64,000 bases of DNA from NCBI GenBank assembly GCA_003342815.1, contig PTEX01000294.1, positions 1-64,000 of the forward strand. Direction: 5' to 3'. The notes under the pieces are model-generated. The model had not been told where the DNA came from. It searched no databases and saw nothing but the letters and a program-made list of their open reading frames with translations. The translations under genes were made by a program, and so were the position numbers. This stretch comes from Eudromia elegans. Its lineage: Eukaryota; Chordata; Aves; Tinamiformes; Tinamidae. This document shows, piece after piece, positions 20,048 through 30,369 of this stretch; the stretch's first letter is position 1; every line of letters begins with the position of its first letter.

Positions 20048-20520
20048 TTGTACTCAATCTTGGTGGGGCCAGGTCTGGAGGTGTCCAGTTCTGGGCTCCT
20101 CAAAGCTAAACATATCCAGCAAAGCTCCTTCAGTGAAGGGACTGGAGAATCTTCCATACAAGGAAAGGATGAAAGAGAAGATGTAGGAAAGAATCTTAAC
20201 AATGTATATATGGATCGGAAGGGAGGGTGTAAAGATGGGCCAGACTCCCCTCAGTCATGTCCAGTGATGAGAGGCAACAGGCACAAAGTAAAAACACAAG
20301 TGGGTCCCTCTGAACATGAGGAAAATCTTTACTGTGATGTTGACTGAGCCTGGAACAGGTTGTCCAGAGAGGCTGTGGAGTCTCCATCCTCAGAGCTATT
20401 CAGGAGCCTCCTGGGCACAATCCTGTGCAGTGTGCTCTGGGTGTCCCTGCTTGAGCAGGGGATTGGAGAAGATGATCTCCAGAGGTCCCATCCAATCCCC
20501 CTTCTGTGACTCTGTCACCG
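20048..20520 (+). mobile_element. CR1 LINE, degraded 3' fragment
   Basis: A plus-oriented CR1 3' end with decayed reverse-transcriptase C-terminal sequence. It contains 'tccagttctgggctcctcaa', 'aacaggttgtccagagaggctgtggag' and a tail 'gatctccagaggtcccatcc...ctgtgactctg'. It has internal deletions and no open frame. It starts just where segment X ends. Confidence 0.8.
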
Positions 20521-20574
20521 GGGCGGAGCATGGTGGGGGAGGTGGCCAGGTCTGCCTGTCCCGACATGTCCGTG

Positions 20575-20706
20575 TGGCCATGGGGCAATCAGGCCCTATT
20601 TTGGGAAGGTCCCGCAGGCCCCTTTGGCCTCTTGCTCTCCTTGGCTGTCTGGGAGAGCAGAGCACGAACATGCGCCGTGCTCCTGGCAGCCCCATGAGCG
20701 CCCAGC
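20575..20706 (+). repeat. Segment Y, inverted partner of about 22243-22370
   Basis: About 130 bases matching the reverse complement of 22243-22370. The shared core includes 'gccctattttgggaaggtcc' and 'gccgtgctcctggcagcccc'. The mirror axis is at about 21.47 kb, a third axis in this locus. No gene is evident. Confidence 0.8.
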
Positions 20707-22242
20707 GATTCCGCAATGGCCAGAAGCAGAGGCTGGGGAGCCCAAGGGACTCGGTAACCACCTCAAGCCATGTCTGATTCCCATCAGGGCCTGGCCCTTC
20801 CCTCCTTGGGGGACAGTAGGGCTTGTCAGGAGGTCTGGAGTCCCTAGCACAGCAGTGGGGCTGCTGGTGAGAGGATTGCATGGTCAAGATGTTTGACACA
20901 TTCTGCTGAAGTTCTTCTGAAGTAGCTACTGAGAGCAGTGTCAGTCCGGGCTTGGCTTCCCAGGGACAAGGAGGCTGCCTGTGTGCAGGGCTGGGGCCCG
21001 ACAGCTGAACCCGACAGAAAAGCAGTGGTGAAGAAACAACAGACGCTGCCCAGGCCAGAGCTGTGCTGGAAATGTGACCAGACGTTGCTCAAAGCAGACG
21101 GCTGCCCGGGGTGAAGGCAGCAGCTTTGCAGAGGAACTAGGGCAGAAGCCATTTCTGAGGGTGCTGGGAGGAATCCAGTGTCCCACTCTGAAGGCACAAG
21201 GAGAGAGTCCAGGAACTGGATGTTTCGCCCACATGCTGCTGGTGAAACCTTGTGGGAGAAGGGAGGAGGAGGAGGATGGGACAGGAGCTGCCCAAGGGCC
21301 CATCTATCTCCTGGCCCATTCTCCTTGTCTTGCTCCTCCTGGAGACCCTGAGGAAGGAGATGGAGGAGACTGGAAGGAACTGTGCAGGGTGCAGTTCTAA
21401 TGCTGGCATTGGAAATGGCTGTAGCGTGGGGACGTCGATGAGTCTGTAGGACCCTAGAAAGCCCCAGGAGAAGCACTGACCTGAGAGGCTTCCTTGGAGC
21501 ATCTCCAGCCCTATGCTAAGAGTGTCCCTGAGACAATCCCAACCCTTCAGTGCCACTGGAAAGGAGCCTGGCCAAGGCCAGGGCCTCAAACATGGCTTGT
21601 GACCAGCTCCATGGCAATAGGGTTTACGCTGGGTCCCTGCTGGATCAACGAGCCATGGTGTGGGCTCCAGGCTGCTGCTGCTGGTAACTCACCTGCCCAG
21701 TGACACCCAGAAAGCACCGTGGAGTTTAGGTCCAAGGGGCCACCCTGCGCAGCCTTGGGCATTCCAAGCCCTGAGCTAGTCCTGGGCCAGCACCAGGCAC
21801 TCGGGGCCACCAGCACCAGATGCTGCAGATGAGGTGTCTGGTGGGAGACCTGGCACTACAGGGAATCATGGCCCTGAGCGCTGTCCTTGAGACCATCAAG
21901 TCTCTGCACAGGACATTGGTCACGTCTCACCTCGGCCTTCTTGCGATGCACTTGCTTCTTCAGTTCCATCCTCACCTCTGCGGGTGCCTGGGGAGCTACC
22001 CCACTTCTGGGTCCTGGGCATGGACTTATGCATGTCGGGACATACCAGACACTGCAACCCCGTGCAGCACTCAGAGGGTCCTAAAACACTGCTATGGATG
22101 GGGATGAGCAAACACGGAGACTCCACAAATACACAGAGGTCCAGGAGAGACAAGTCTTTGCATGGTAGAAATGGGATTTTTCCACCTTGCTGGGACCCCG
22201 TGGCTGGACATGCGGGAGGGGTGGGAGCACGGCCCTGCTGGG
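20707..22242. other. Spacer between the two Y segments
   Basis: About 1.5 kb of GC-rich sequence with overlapping frames on both strands up to 210 codons. None shows a recognised domain or convincing exon structure. I see no gene here. Confidence 0.5.
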
Positions 22243-22370
22243 CACTCATGGGGCTGCCAGGAGCACGGCGCACGCTCGTGCTCTGCTCCCCAGGCGAGCC
22301 AAGAGGAGCAAGAGGGCAAAAGGGCCTGTGGGACCTTCCCAAAATAGGGCCCGATTGCCACAGAGCTGCA
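22243..22370 (-). repeat. Segment Y', inverted copy of 20575-20706
   Basis: Reverse-complement partner of segment Y. It differs by scattered substitutions and small indels, so it is older or less constrained than the THRSP coding arms. Confidence 0.8.
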
Positions 22371-23171
22371 TGGCCGTGCCAGGCCAGTCAGACCTGGCTG
22401 AACCCCCATCGGCCTCTGCCCCGGTGATGGGGGCAGGATGACGCCACCCCTGTGGCCGGGTCGTTGTCCCGGCTGTTGGGAGCTCGGCTGCAGCAGCTCC
22501 CCACCATGGCACTGGGGTGTCTGGCAGACCCCATGGATGGAGGACATCGCTCACAAGGGGCTGTCCTTGCCTTGGCTCACAGCCACGTGCTGATCAGACC
22601 CCACGGTCATCCATCAGTGCCGAAGACAAGGCAGCGTCTCACGCACGGCGGGTGCTTCCCCCACGGCTCCCACGCTGCTGCCGGCTGCGTCACCTCTGCG
22701 CCAGGGGCTGCGGAACGGCGTTTCACAACAGCGTGGTGGGATCCGGGTGCCAAGCGTTGCATAACGGGAGACGACCTCCGATGGAGCGGAGCAGCAGCTG
22801 CCCTCAGCCCTTGTCCTGGTGCCCCATCCTGCTGCTTCCTTGTTGCAATTCTCAGCTTATTCTTTAATCCAGCTGATGGGCATCTTCTGTCCACACTGCA
22901 GCCCGGTGAGGGCTGGTGCCCGTCTTTGTGTTTAACTTATCTAGTTTGGGGCACACAGCTCCCAGGTAACTTTCCGTATTCGATACACTCACGCTCTTTA
23001 TGATCATGTTCCCACCTTAGCAAGGCTGGGTAACTATGTCCTTGGCTAGAAACAGACCTTGCAAATGGCCTCACCAGCCTGGAGGAGAGGACCTCCTGCA
23101 GCTGAGACCCAGCAACTGGGCAGGGGTGGATGTGGAAAGGGGCCTTGAGGGGACGCAACGGGCCCGGAAGA
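22371..23171. other. Spacer between segment Y' and the right THRSP arm
   Basis: About 800 bases with no gene, repeat family or domain that I recognise. Several overlapping frames exist only because the DNA is GC-rich. Confidence 0.5.
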
Positions 23172-23461
23172 TCTGCAAAACCTCCGGGAGCCCCACATGC
23201 CCCCATGTCCATGCACAGAGAGGGGGCACAGACCAAGGAAGCTTCTCGCTGCTCTGTCGTTCCCCAGGAGGAGAGCTCAGCAGCAGAGGTGGCAGAAGGG
23301 CCCCCGGCCGGGCAACGCTCCCCTAATGCAGCCCGGGGAGCCGGTGTTGGTGCTGTGAGGGCTCCTTGCTGACCCACAGTCAACGCGATGTCCACCACGA
23401 CCACCAGGTGCTTCTCCAAGGCTCTGCTTCCAGCACGTTACCTTGCAGTTAGCCCAAATAG

Positions 23462-24014
23462 ATTTACACGTGTATAAAAACACATATTACATAGAGCAAC
23501 TTCAGTGATGAGATGGGTGGTTGTCAGGCAATGCTGAGACCATCAGAGCACCCCAATGGCAGTGTCCTTCTCCTCGGCATTCCCCGGCTGTGGTGTCACC
23601 TCGGGGCTGGCTGCGAGGACAGCGTGTTCCGCGGTGTGCCAGCAGGACCCGTGCAGCAGGAGCCGCACAACGACGCGGGGCCCTCACAAGGCCGGTGGGG
23701 TCTCACTGCCATCTCCGGCTGTAGCAGCAGCAGCAGCGCTGGGAGGGCTCTTCAGCTCCGGCCCCGCTCCCGTCCTGGTGTGGGAGGTGCTGGCAGCCCC
23801 GGGCACGCGGCCAGCCGGGGTGAAGGCCGAGCAGCAGCCAGCGGGTGGGCGCGAGGCCGAGCGGCAGCCGGTGCCTCGGCCCACCCGGCTCGCGCCGCCG
23901 CGGCCATTGGCTGCGCGAGGAGGAGGGAGGGCCGCCCCGCGCGGGCCCCGGCACAAGAAGGGTCCGAGCGCGGCAGGGGCAGCGTGGGCAGCCGGCCGGG
24001 CACGCAGGCGTGCC
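23462..24014 (+). promoter_or_regulatory. THRSP: THRSP right-copy upstream region
   Basis: Holds the E-box CACGTG at 23467-23472, followed at once by TATAAAAA, about 550 bases before the ATG. A (CAG)4 run is at 23725-23736 and an inverted CCAAT box (ATTGG) near 23907. The sequence is highly similar to the left copy down to about 40 bases before the start, then differs by a leader indel. Confidence 0.5.
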
Positions 24015-24398
24015 ATGGAGCAGTACTTGTCGGCCACGCAGCGCATGGAGCGCGAGGTGCTCTTCCCCAGCCTGCTGCGGGGCGTCTTCGCGGAGCCCCC
24101 CGAGGCCGGCGCCGGCGCCCACGCGGACCTCTATGAGCGCTACCAGCGGCTGCGCTCCATGCGGCCCGTGGTGCAGAGCGGCCTGGACGGCGGCAGCGAG
24201 CGCAGCGCGCCCAGGGACGGCGTGCACGCGGAGCCCGAGGCGGCGGCGGGCGCCGAGCTGGAGGAGCGGCTGTGCCACCACCTGCAGGGCCTGCGGCAGG
24301 TGCTGGCGCACCTCACGAGGGACGCCAACGCCGTGACGCGGCGCTACAGCCAGATCCTGGAGCAGATCAGCCCTGGCGAGGGGCAGCCCAGCTGGTGA
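24015..24398 (+). CDS. THRSP: THRSP (Spot 14), right copy, inverted duplicate
   Basis: Second intact Spot 14 gene, 127 aa. It is identical to the left copy except for Asp in place of Gly in the QSGL(D/G)GGSERS linker (about residue 57). Only three bases differ in 384, two of them silent. It keeps the MEREVLFPSLLRGV region and the C-terminal helical stretch. Transcription would run away from the left copy (divergent pair, about 8 kb between start codons). The start context is GCGTGCCATGG. Unlike the left copy, the frame stays open upstream to an ATG at 23556, giving a possible 153-residue extension; I take this as chance in GC-rich DNA. A likely 3' intron is 24395-24742, with AATAAA at 25052. 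Which copy is 'alpha' or 'beta' cannot be told here. Confidence 0.93.
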   Translation: MEQYLSATQRMEREVLFPSLLRGVFAEPPEAGAGAHADLYERYQRLRSMRPVVQSGLDGGSERSAPRDGVHAEPEAAAGAELEERLCHHLQGLRQVLAHLTRDANAVTRRYSQILEQISPGEGQPSW

Positions 24399-25051
24399 GC
24401 GCGGCCCGTGTGGCTGGGCGCGAGCCGGCGCGGGCGCCGCCAGGACGGGCTTTGCGGAGCAGGTCCTGGGTCTAGAGCGGCGGGAGCTGCTGCGGTGTGA
24501 CCAGGACATCCCCGCAGATGCCGGCACGCAGCGGTCGCCATGGGGAGACCGGGGTCGTCCCTCGTGCTCCACAGTGAGCACCCGGGAGGGCTGGTGGGTG
24601 CAGCCGGGTCTCTCGCTGGGCCAGCCGGGCACAACGACAGCCCGGGGGGTGTCTGGGGTGGTGGCAGGGCCCTGCAGAACAGGGGTGGGTGGCACCAAGC
24701 AGAGGATGCCACCCTCACCTCCCACCTCTGCCTCTTCCGCAGAGCTCCTCGTGCTCCCTGCAGCATGGCGGCTCCTCCTGCCCCGGGCACTGCGCACCGG
24801 CGGAGGGTCCGACCCTGGGAGAACCTCCTTGCCCGCCGGCCCCGCGCGAGGAGAGAGCCGAGAGCTGCCACCGCCTCGGAGCTCCGTGTGGGGAGCTCCG
24901 CGCTCCAGACTTAGCTCTTCATTTCAAAGAGCAGCCTCTGGGGCGACCGCATGGCCCCGTTGCACTGAGAACGCTGCCAGGCTCTTGGCACTGCGGAGCC
25001 CCTTCTCCAGCTGGTACCTGGACGGGGCTGCAGCATCCCCCATTCCTTGAC

Positions 25052-25057
25052 AATAAA
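25052..25057 (+). terminator. THRSP: Polyadenylation signal of right THRSP
   Basis: AATAAA in the context 'ccttgacaataaaactaatg', mirrored at 15014-15019 in the left copy. It lies about 310 bases into the proposed last exon (from 24743). Confidence 0.75.
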
Positions 25058-25149
25058 ACTAATGCCTTGACCGTGGCTGTACGTGGCGGTGGTTTCCTTC
25101 AGGCCAAGTACCTGCCCAAGGCCTCCCCTAAGCCTCGTTGGTCCTGCTC

Positions 25150-25570
25150 TTCGTTAGGAGCATAGGGAGCAGGGGGAGGCGCCCGGCGCACGGAGCTCCC
25201 AGCCCTGCCCTGCCCTGGCACAGGGCACCCGGCACCGCTCCCTGCAGCGCTCGGCTCCGCGTGGTCAGCAGGGGACACGCTCGGGGCTGCCCAGGCCCCT
25301 CTCTCCCCCTCGCAGCAGGACCCAGCTCGGCGGGGGCTGAGAGCGGCTGCGGCTGCTGCTGAAGCAGGAGCCGGGTTGGACCCTGCTGCCCGGCTGTGCG
25401 GGACATGCGGAGCCGCTGCTTTGCCGGCCCTGGACTGCGTGCCTGCGATGGGGCCGGGAGGATGCAATTCCTGCGGCCGGAGCTGCGTCCTGGTGGAGGG
25501 AGCCTGGATGCACTGGGGCCCCGCACATGGGTGACATGTGGGAGGGGGTCCCGGTGGCTGCACCCACGGA
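25150..25570 (-). repeat. Segment X', inverted copy of 19610-20030
   Basis: Lies about 55 bases beyond the right THRSP arm and matches the reverse complement of segment X. It ends sharply at 'gctgcacccacgg', after which the sequence becomes AT-rich with three 'gtaaaat' repeats. Confidence 0.85.
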
Positions 25571-26912
25571 GTAAAATGGGTAAAATGTGGGTAAAATCTG
25601 AAAAAATTACTTCTCTCCCTTCACTGTGTGAAATGAGGATTTCACACCTAACTGCAGCTAGAGCTGCACAGGGTCCCATGGAGCAACACACAACCTAAGT
25701 CTGTTTTCTCCTGCTCTCCTTATTTCTACATGTCTGGCTGGCAGCAAAGGGTTTTATCTCCCAACCCTGCATTTCCTTTACTAGCCCAATCTTTCCTCTC
25801 CACCACCACCAGCTTGTGAAGAGGGGACTGTAGCTCAGGAATAAGACCTATCATGGACCTGCTCATTGGGCTGCCGATCCACAGTGAAGCCAATCTGTGT
25901 CCTACAGGTTCTCCTGCTTCTGGCTACGTGGACAATATCAGCCTGAACTTGGGCAGGAGGAAACCCAACAAAGAGGCTTCCTCAAGATGGGGCAGCCAGC
26001 TGAGTGCACTCTCCTTGACACCACTAGTAGGACTCGTGTTTCAGGAGATGGGAATAGCAACACCCATTTACTCTGCTGTATTCCACATCCTCCATACGGC
26101 ACCGTCAAAGTTGGAGGATAGCTCAGGAAGGGAAAGTCCATGAGAACACAGAGGAAGATGGACAAGAAGGGATCGCTGACGTATCTAGTCAGGCTTCTTG
26201 CCAGATCATGGTAACCAGACTGAACACACACACGTACACATGAGCAGCGGGGTCTCTCAAAGATTACAGACACAGATCTTGTTGCAGGTAAGTCTACAAG
26301 CTGAACAGGATATAACCAAAAGAAAGGAGTGAATGGACATACAATTTGGGAGAGGATAATGTAGTGTCTCAGCAATGTAGACACTGAGGCCTTGTTGAGC
26401 TACTTGACCTGATGGCAAAATGAGTTATTAACTCTATATCCTTCTTTCATGGCAAAAACAAGACTCGTGAGCAACTGCCAGTGCCACCTACCAGCCCTGG
26501 CTTTGGTGATGGTGTCTTTACCCATTCACCCTGTCCTGCCATTGAGGGCAGGACATGTCCTCTCTCGGCCAGGAGGCACTTGGACCCCTCGGCAGTGAAT
26601 GGTGTCCTGGGGCTTGTTCAAAGCCACTTCAGATGCCTGCTAATGCTGTGGGTCACATATTCCCCAGTATGTGAAAGTGGGTGGAGCCGATAAGCAACCA
26701 GAAAGCAGCAGGTGATGTTTGCACAAGAGAAGCACAGAGCTGTTTAATTTAGGAGTGGCTCCTGGAGCACGGAGCCACCTGCCCAGCTTTCAGAGCAGAG
26801 CTGGAGCAACCAACTGTTTGCTTTGCTTTGCAGCCGTATCACAGCTCATCTATCAATGCTAGAAGTTTCCCCATGTGCAGCTTTCCCTCTTGAAGGCCAC
26901 TCTTGGCTGCAA
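25571..26912. other. Intergenic region, nothing recognised
   Basis: About 1.3 kb with moderate GC and no recognisable gene or repeat. The frame at 25938-26384 (-) has no known domain. Confidence 0.55.
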
Positions 26913-27062
26913 TCATAGAATCATAGAATGGCTAGGGTTGGAAGGGACCTGTAGAGGTCATCTAGTCCAACCCCCCTGCACACGCAGGGTCCCCTAGAGC
27001 ATGTGGCACAGGTGGGTTTTGAAGATCTCCAGAGAAGGAGACTCCACCACCTCTCTGGGCAA
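26913..27062 (-). mobile_element. CR1 LINE, short 3' end, minus orientation
   Basis: Begins with the inverted CR1 tail 'aatcatagaatcatagaatgg', showing the two 8-bp tandem units. It continues 'ttggaagggacctgtagagg' and ends in the inverted 'ctccagagaaggagactccacc' segment. It is only about 150 bases and close to the copy at 52.17-52.95 kb, so probably fairly young. Confidence 0.92.
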
Positions 27063-29779
27063 TAGGAGCAAACAGCCAGGATTGGACCATATGGGGGTAC
27101 AATTTGGCCATGTTAGTGGGAGCGGATGTGTCAGGGAGCTCTTGGATCCCACGTACTCATGAGTGATGACAGAAGCGCTTCACCTGAACGCAAACTGTAA
27201 CCTATCCCCTTTGCTAGCACATCCACTGCTAATTAAAGTAATTCAGCTCATGTCCTAGCTTTCCATGGGAAGCTCCTCCACAGAGATTCCCTGGAGGAAT
27301 CAACTTAAGTGCCCTTTCTGCTCCAATATCACAGTATGGGTGGAGATCCCCCATAGATCATCAGCTTGCTCTTCTGGCCAACAGGATCAAACCAAAACAG
27401 CTTCATCTGCTCAAGAAACTCCGATGGCAGGACAAGAGGGAACGAGTGGAGAAAGACAAATGAGACCTGCTCCATGTTGCCTTCCAGCTGCTTCCCCAAA
27501 TCCGAACCTCTCATTTCATTTCCTGTCTCAACATCTGCTTTCTGTAACCCTTTTATTCTCCCCTTGACGTGGATTTACAGTATTTATTTGTATTAGAGTA
27601 CAAAACCCAAATTTGAATGCTCTTTACCTAATTCTTTTAAATGGAAGCTGCCAATCCAATGTGTTAAGGAAATGAATCTGTTAAAATGCTTTTATGGACA
27701 ATACCGCTTTCCAATCAGAATTATGTGGCAGCAGAAAGCGATTCCAGTTCATTGTTATGTCCATATTTATACAATTTTCGAAAACACATATTGAGCCCCC
27801 CCAAAGCCATTGAGAAGTTATTCACTGTTTGGCAGATACAAGGTCCTCTGGATTATTTTGGTTGCTGCAAAAATTCATGTCATGGTTGCTTATACAAGGT
27901 CCAGGCACGGACTAGTCTTTTTATGCAAAGAGAGTGAAATGATGGTCCTTGCCTGAAGGAGCTTGAAGTCTTGGAAATGTTCCTCTATCATTAGAAAAAC
28001 AGGAGCACTGGTCTGCACAGGCCGGGTGTCCTGCTGCCTCCGAGAGCTATTCCAGCACACAGTGAGTGTAGAGTCCTCCCTGGGGACCAGCAAGGACAAT
28101 GCCACTGGGATGGACAGTTTTTTCTAGTGGAAAGGCAGTGGCAGCTATCAAGGAGAACATTGGGAACTTTACCCACCATCACATCGCACCTTCCTACCTG
28201 GCCATTCCCCAAGTCCTTGAAGAGCCTCATAGATCTACTCAGCAAACACCCCCGGAGGTCTCCTTTTCTTCTCCACAGGTGGATCCCCAAAAGAACATGA
28301 ATTCATCAGGTGCAGCTTTAAAAAGATGAAGGATTGCAGGGAATCAGGCCAGCTGGTGACAAACACAAAGCCCAGAAAAGATCCTGGGTAGAAATTCCAG
28401 CCTAATGAAGAGCAAGTTCCCTTCCCTGTTGGAAGAAACCCAGCTAACCTCCCCAACATTGCATTGTTGCTCCCCAACATTGGTGGCCAAGACCTCCTTA
28501 GGGGTGTGGAACAGCACCTTGAACAGAGCTGCTGAATGTGGGAATCCCAGGACCCTGGTCGCCCAAGGCTATGGAGACTTTCATGGTCTTGGCTTTGGAT
28601 ATCCTTCCCAAGGGAAGACTGAAATTCAACCCAGTCTGGACTAGTTGTTGCCATCAGCAAGGGCTGCTAAGAGCCATTTCAGATCTGCTTCTTCCAGCCC
28701 TCTCCAGAATCCTCATTTCATTTTTGCTCCCCCACCCACTGATTTCCTCAGTGTTGCTTTGACCGTGGGGCAAAAAGAAGAGTGAAAAACTGCAAGAGTA
28801 ACTTTTTCATCTCAGTGCAGCCACAGAGGACTTGAATCCAGAGCCCAGATCCAGACACTGGCACTGCAAAACCTTCTATTAGTGGCAAATATCACACCGT
28901 GTGGTCCCAGTAACCCAGGGGCGCATCTCTGGCAGCAAAAGTGTCTGAGATATTAAAAAAAGAAGTAAGAGAGTGGAGGAACCAGACCAGTAGGTTAATC
29001 AAACAGAAGGACCATGGTGGCCAGCCTAGCAGCAGAAGACATGGTGCTTTTGATGTCAGCTAGCAACTTCACCCATTGCTGTGGTTGTAAAGATCTGCAC
29101 TGGACACCAAAGGTTTGCTCCCCAGCACCCTTGATTCTGGCTTTAGGAAACCACAGGGATGAATTTTTGCACAAACTGACATCTTCTATGACTGTGCATC
29201 ATTCCCTGGTGACAAGGCCATAAGAGCAAAGATTGTCCATTTATCCAGTTCTGCAGCTGCAGAAGGAAAGGTTACCAACCCTACATCAGAGATGGACAGT
29301 GAAGAGCAAACACGGACTCTGTCTATGTCACTTGTGCCCCAGACAATGCTGAAATACCTCTATGAGCCAGCCCAAGGTTCAGGATATGCAGGAATCAACA
29401 ACTGAGAAAATTTGGACCTTCCCAGTTGTTTTCCAGTAGGCGTTTACAAGTGACAACACTTAACTTCTGAGCATGGATCATATGCTGATGCATCCGGCAC
29501 TATTAATCCTTCTGGTCTGGCAAAGGGAAAATCCAAGACCTTGATTACAAGACAAGACACAAGTTATTTCTGAGGAGCATCTCCCAGGATGGTTTGGGGG
29601 CAGCAGAGACAAGGTGTAAGTCAGGTTTCAATGACAGGTTCATTTGAACGCCCAAAGCACTGAGAAGAATCCTTCTGAGGCTTTCGTTGAGCCTTGGCAG
29701 AAAGCTGGTTTTATTCCCAAGTAACTGAATCAGTACAAATTAAAATACCTTTTACTCTGTGTCTTGACTTTCTGTTCAG

Positions 29780-30142
29780 ACCAATGCTCTCTTCTGGAAG
29801 GATGCAAATCCATCAAAATCTTTGGAGGATGCAAAGCCAGCCAAGCAAGAACACAACACAGAAAAAAATGCACGTAAGGTTTCTTTATAAACCCTGCTGT
29901 CATTTTCTCCCCACTAGGATCTCATCCAGGAAGACTTTAATGAAGGGCTGTCTTTGTCCAAGATTTTTACTTTGCTCGTTGGCATCTGGAAGCAGCTTGC
30001 AATATGAAAGAGAGCATGACAAGCTTGATGAAGGAGGCAATAAACCTTTATTACCCTGTCTGAAAGCAAAACTGGAGAAAAGGAGCCAGCTGAAAAAAGC
30101 TCACAGACCTGGGCAAAGTCTTGTATCGGTTGAGCTAATAAA
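29780..30142 (+). ncRNA. Candidate two-exon transcript of unknown type
   Basis: A good acceptor (tttctgttcag) near 29779 precedes an exon-like stretch ending at a CAC|GTAAGG donor near 29876. An acceptor (ctccccactag) near 29920 opens a second stretch that ends at an AATAAA within 'gctaataaaagtc' near 30139. No frame gives a recognisable protein, so if transcribed it may be noncoding. This rests only on splice-like signals and may be chance. Confidence 0.2.
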
Positions 30143-30281
30143 AGTCTTCGTTTCTCTTTATAGACTTTGACTTACAGCCTTGGACAGTCATGCCCACAAC
30201 ATATGGTTGCTACCATAATGCAAAATAGACCCAGACAGGGTGAGTAACCTTAGGACAATTTGCAAGCAACAGTGTGCTCAG

Positions 30282-30369
30282 AAACACCTGGAACAAGAAA
30301 CTCTGCAGGATTTGGGCTGTGAAAAAAAAACACCTGGAACAAGAAATGCTGCAGGATTTTGGCTGTGAA
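30282..30369. repeat. 42-bp tandem duplication
   Basis: Two near-identical units, 30282-30323 and 30328-30369, share 'aaacacctggaacaagaaa' and end 'ggctgtgaa'. They are joined by a short A run. Only a few substitutions separate them. Confidence 0.9.

Larger units (their letters stand above)
23172..25095 (-). repeat. Right arm of the THRSP inverted duplication
   Basis: Reverse-complement counterpart of 14975-16937. The arms are separated by about 6.2 kb. The right arm lacks about 28 bases of leader directly before the start codon compared with the left, and has (CAG)4 where the left has six units. Confidence 0.9.

Noticed and set aside
20844..21476. 210-codon minus-strand frame
   Set aside because: No domain, low-complexity Ser/Leu/Pro composition, overlapping frames on the other strand; likely chance.
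23556..24014. In-frame 153-residue extension of right THRSP
   Set aside because: The left copy, almost identical in DNA, cannot make it because of the leader indel. The sequence is low-complexity Ala/Pro/Arg and the family has no such extension. It is kept only as a finding to test.
29694..30170. 158-codon frame, Cys-containing
   Set aside because: No signal peptide or known domain; it reads through splice-like sites. Not called as a gene.
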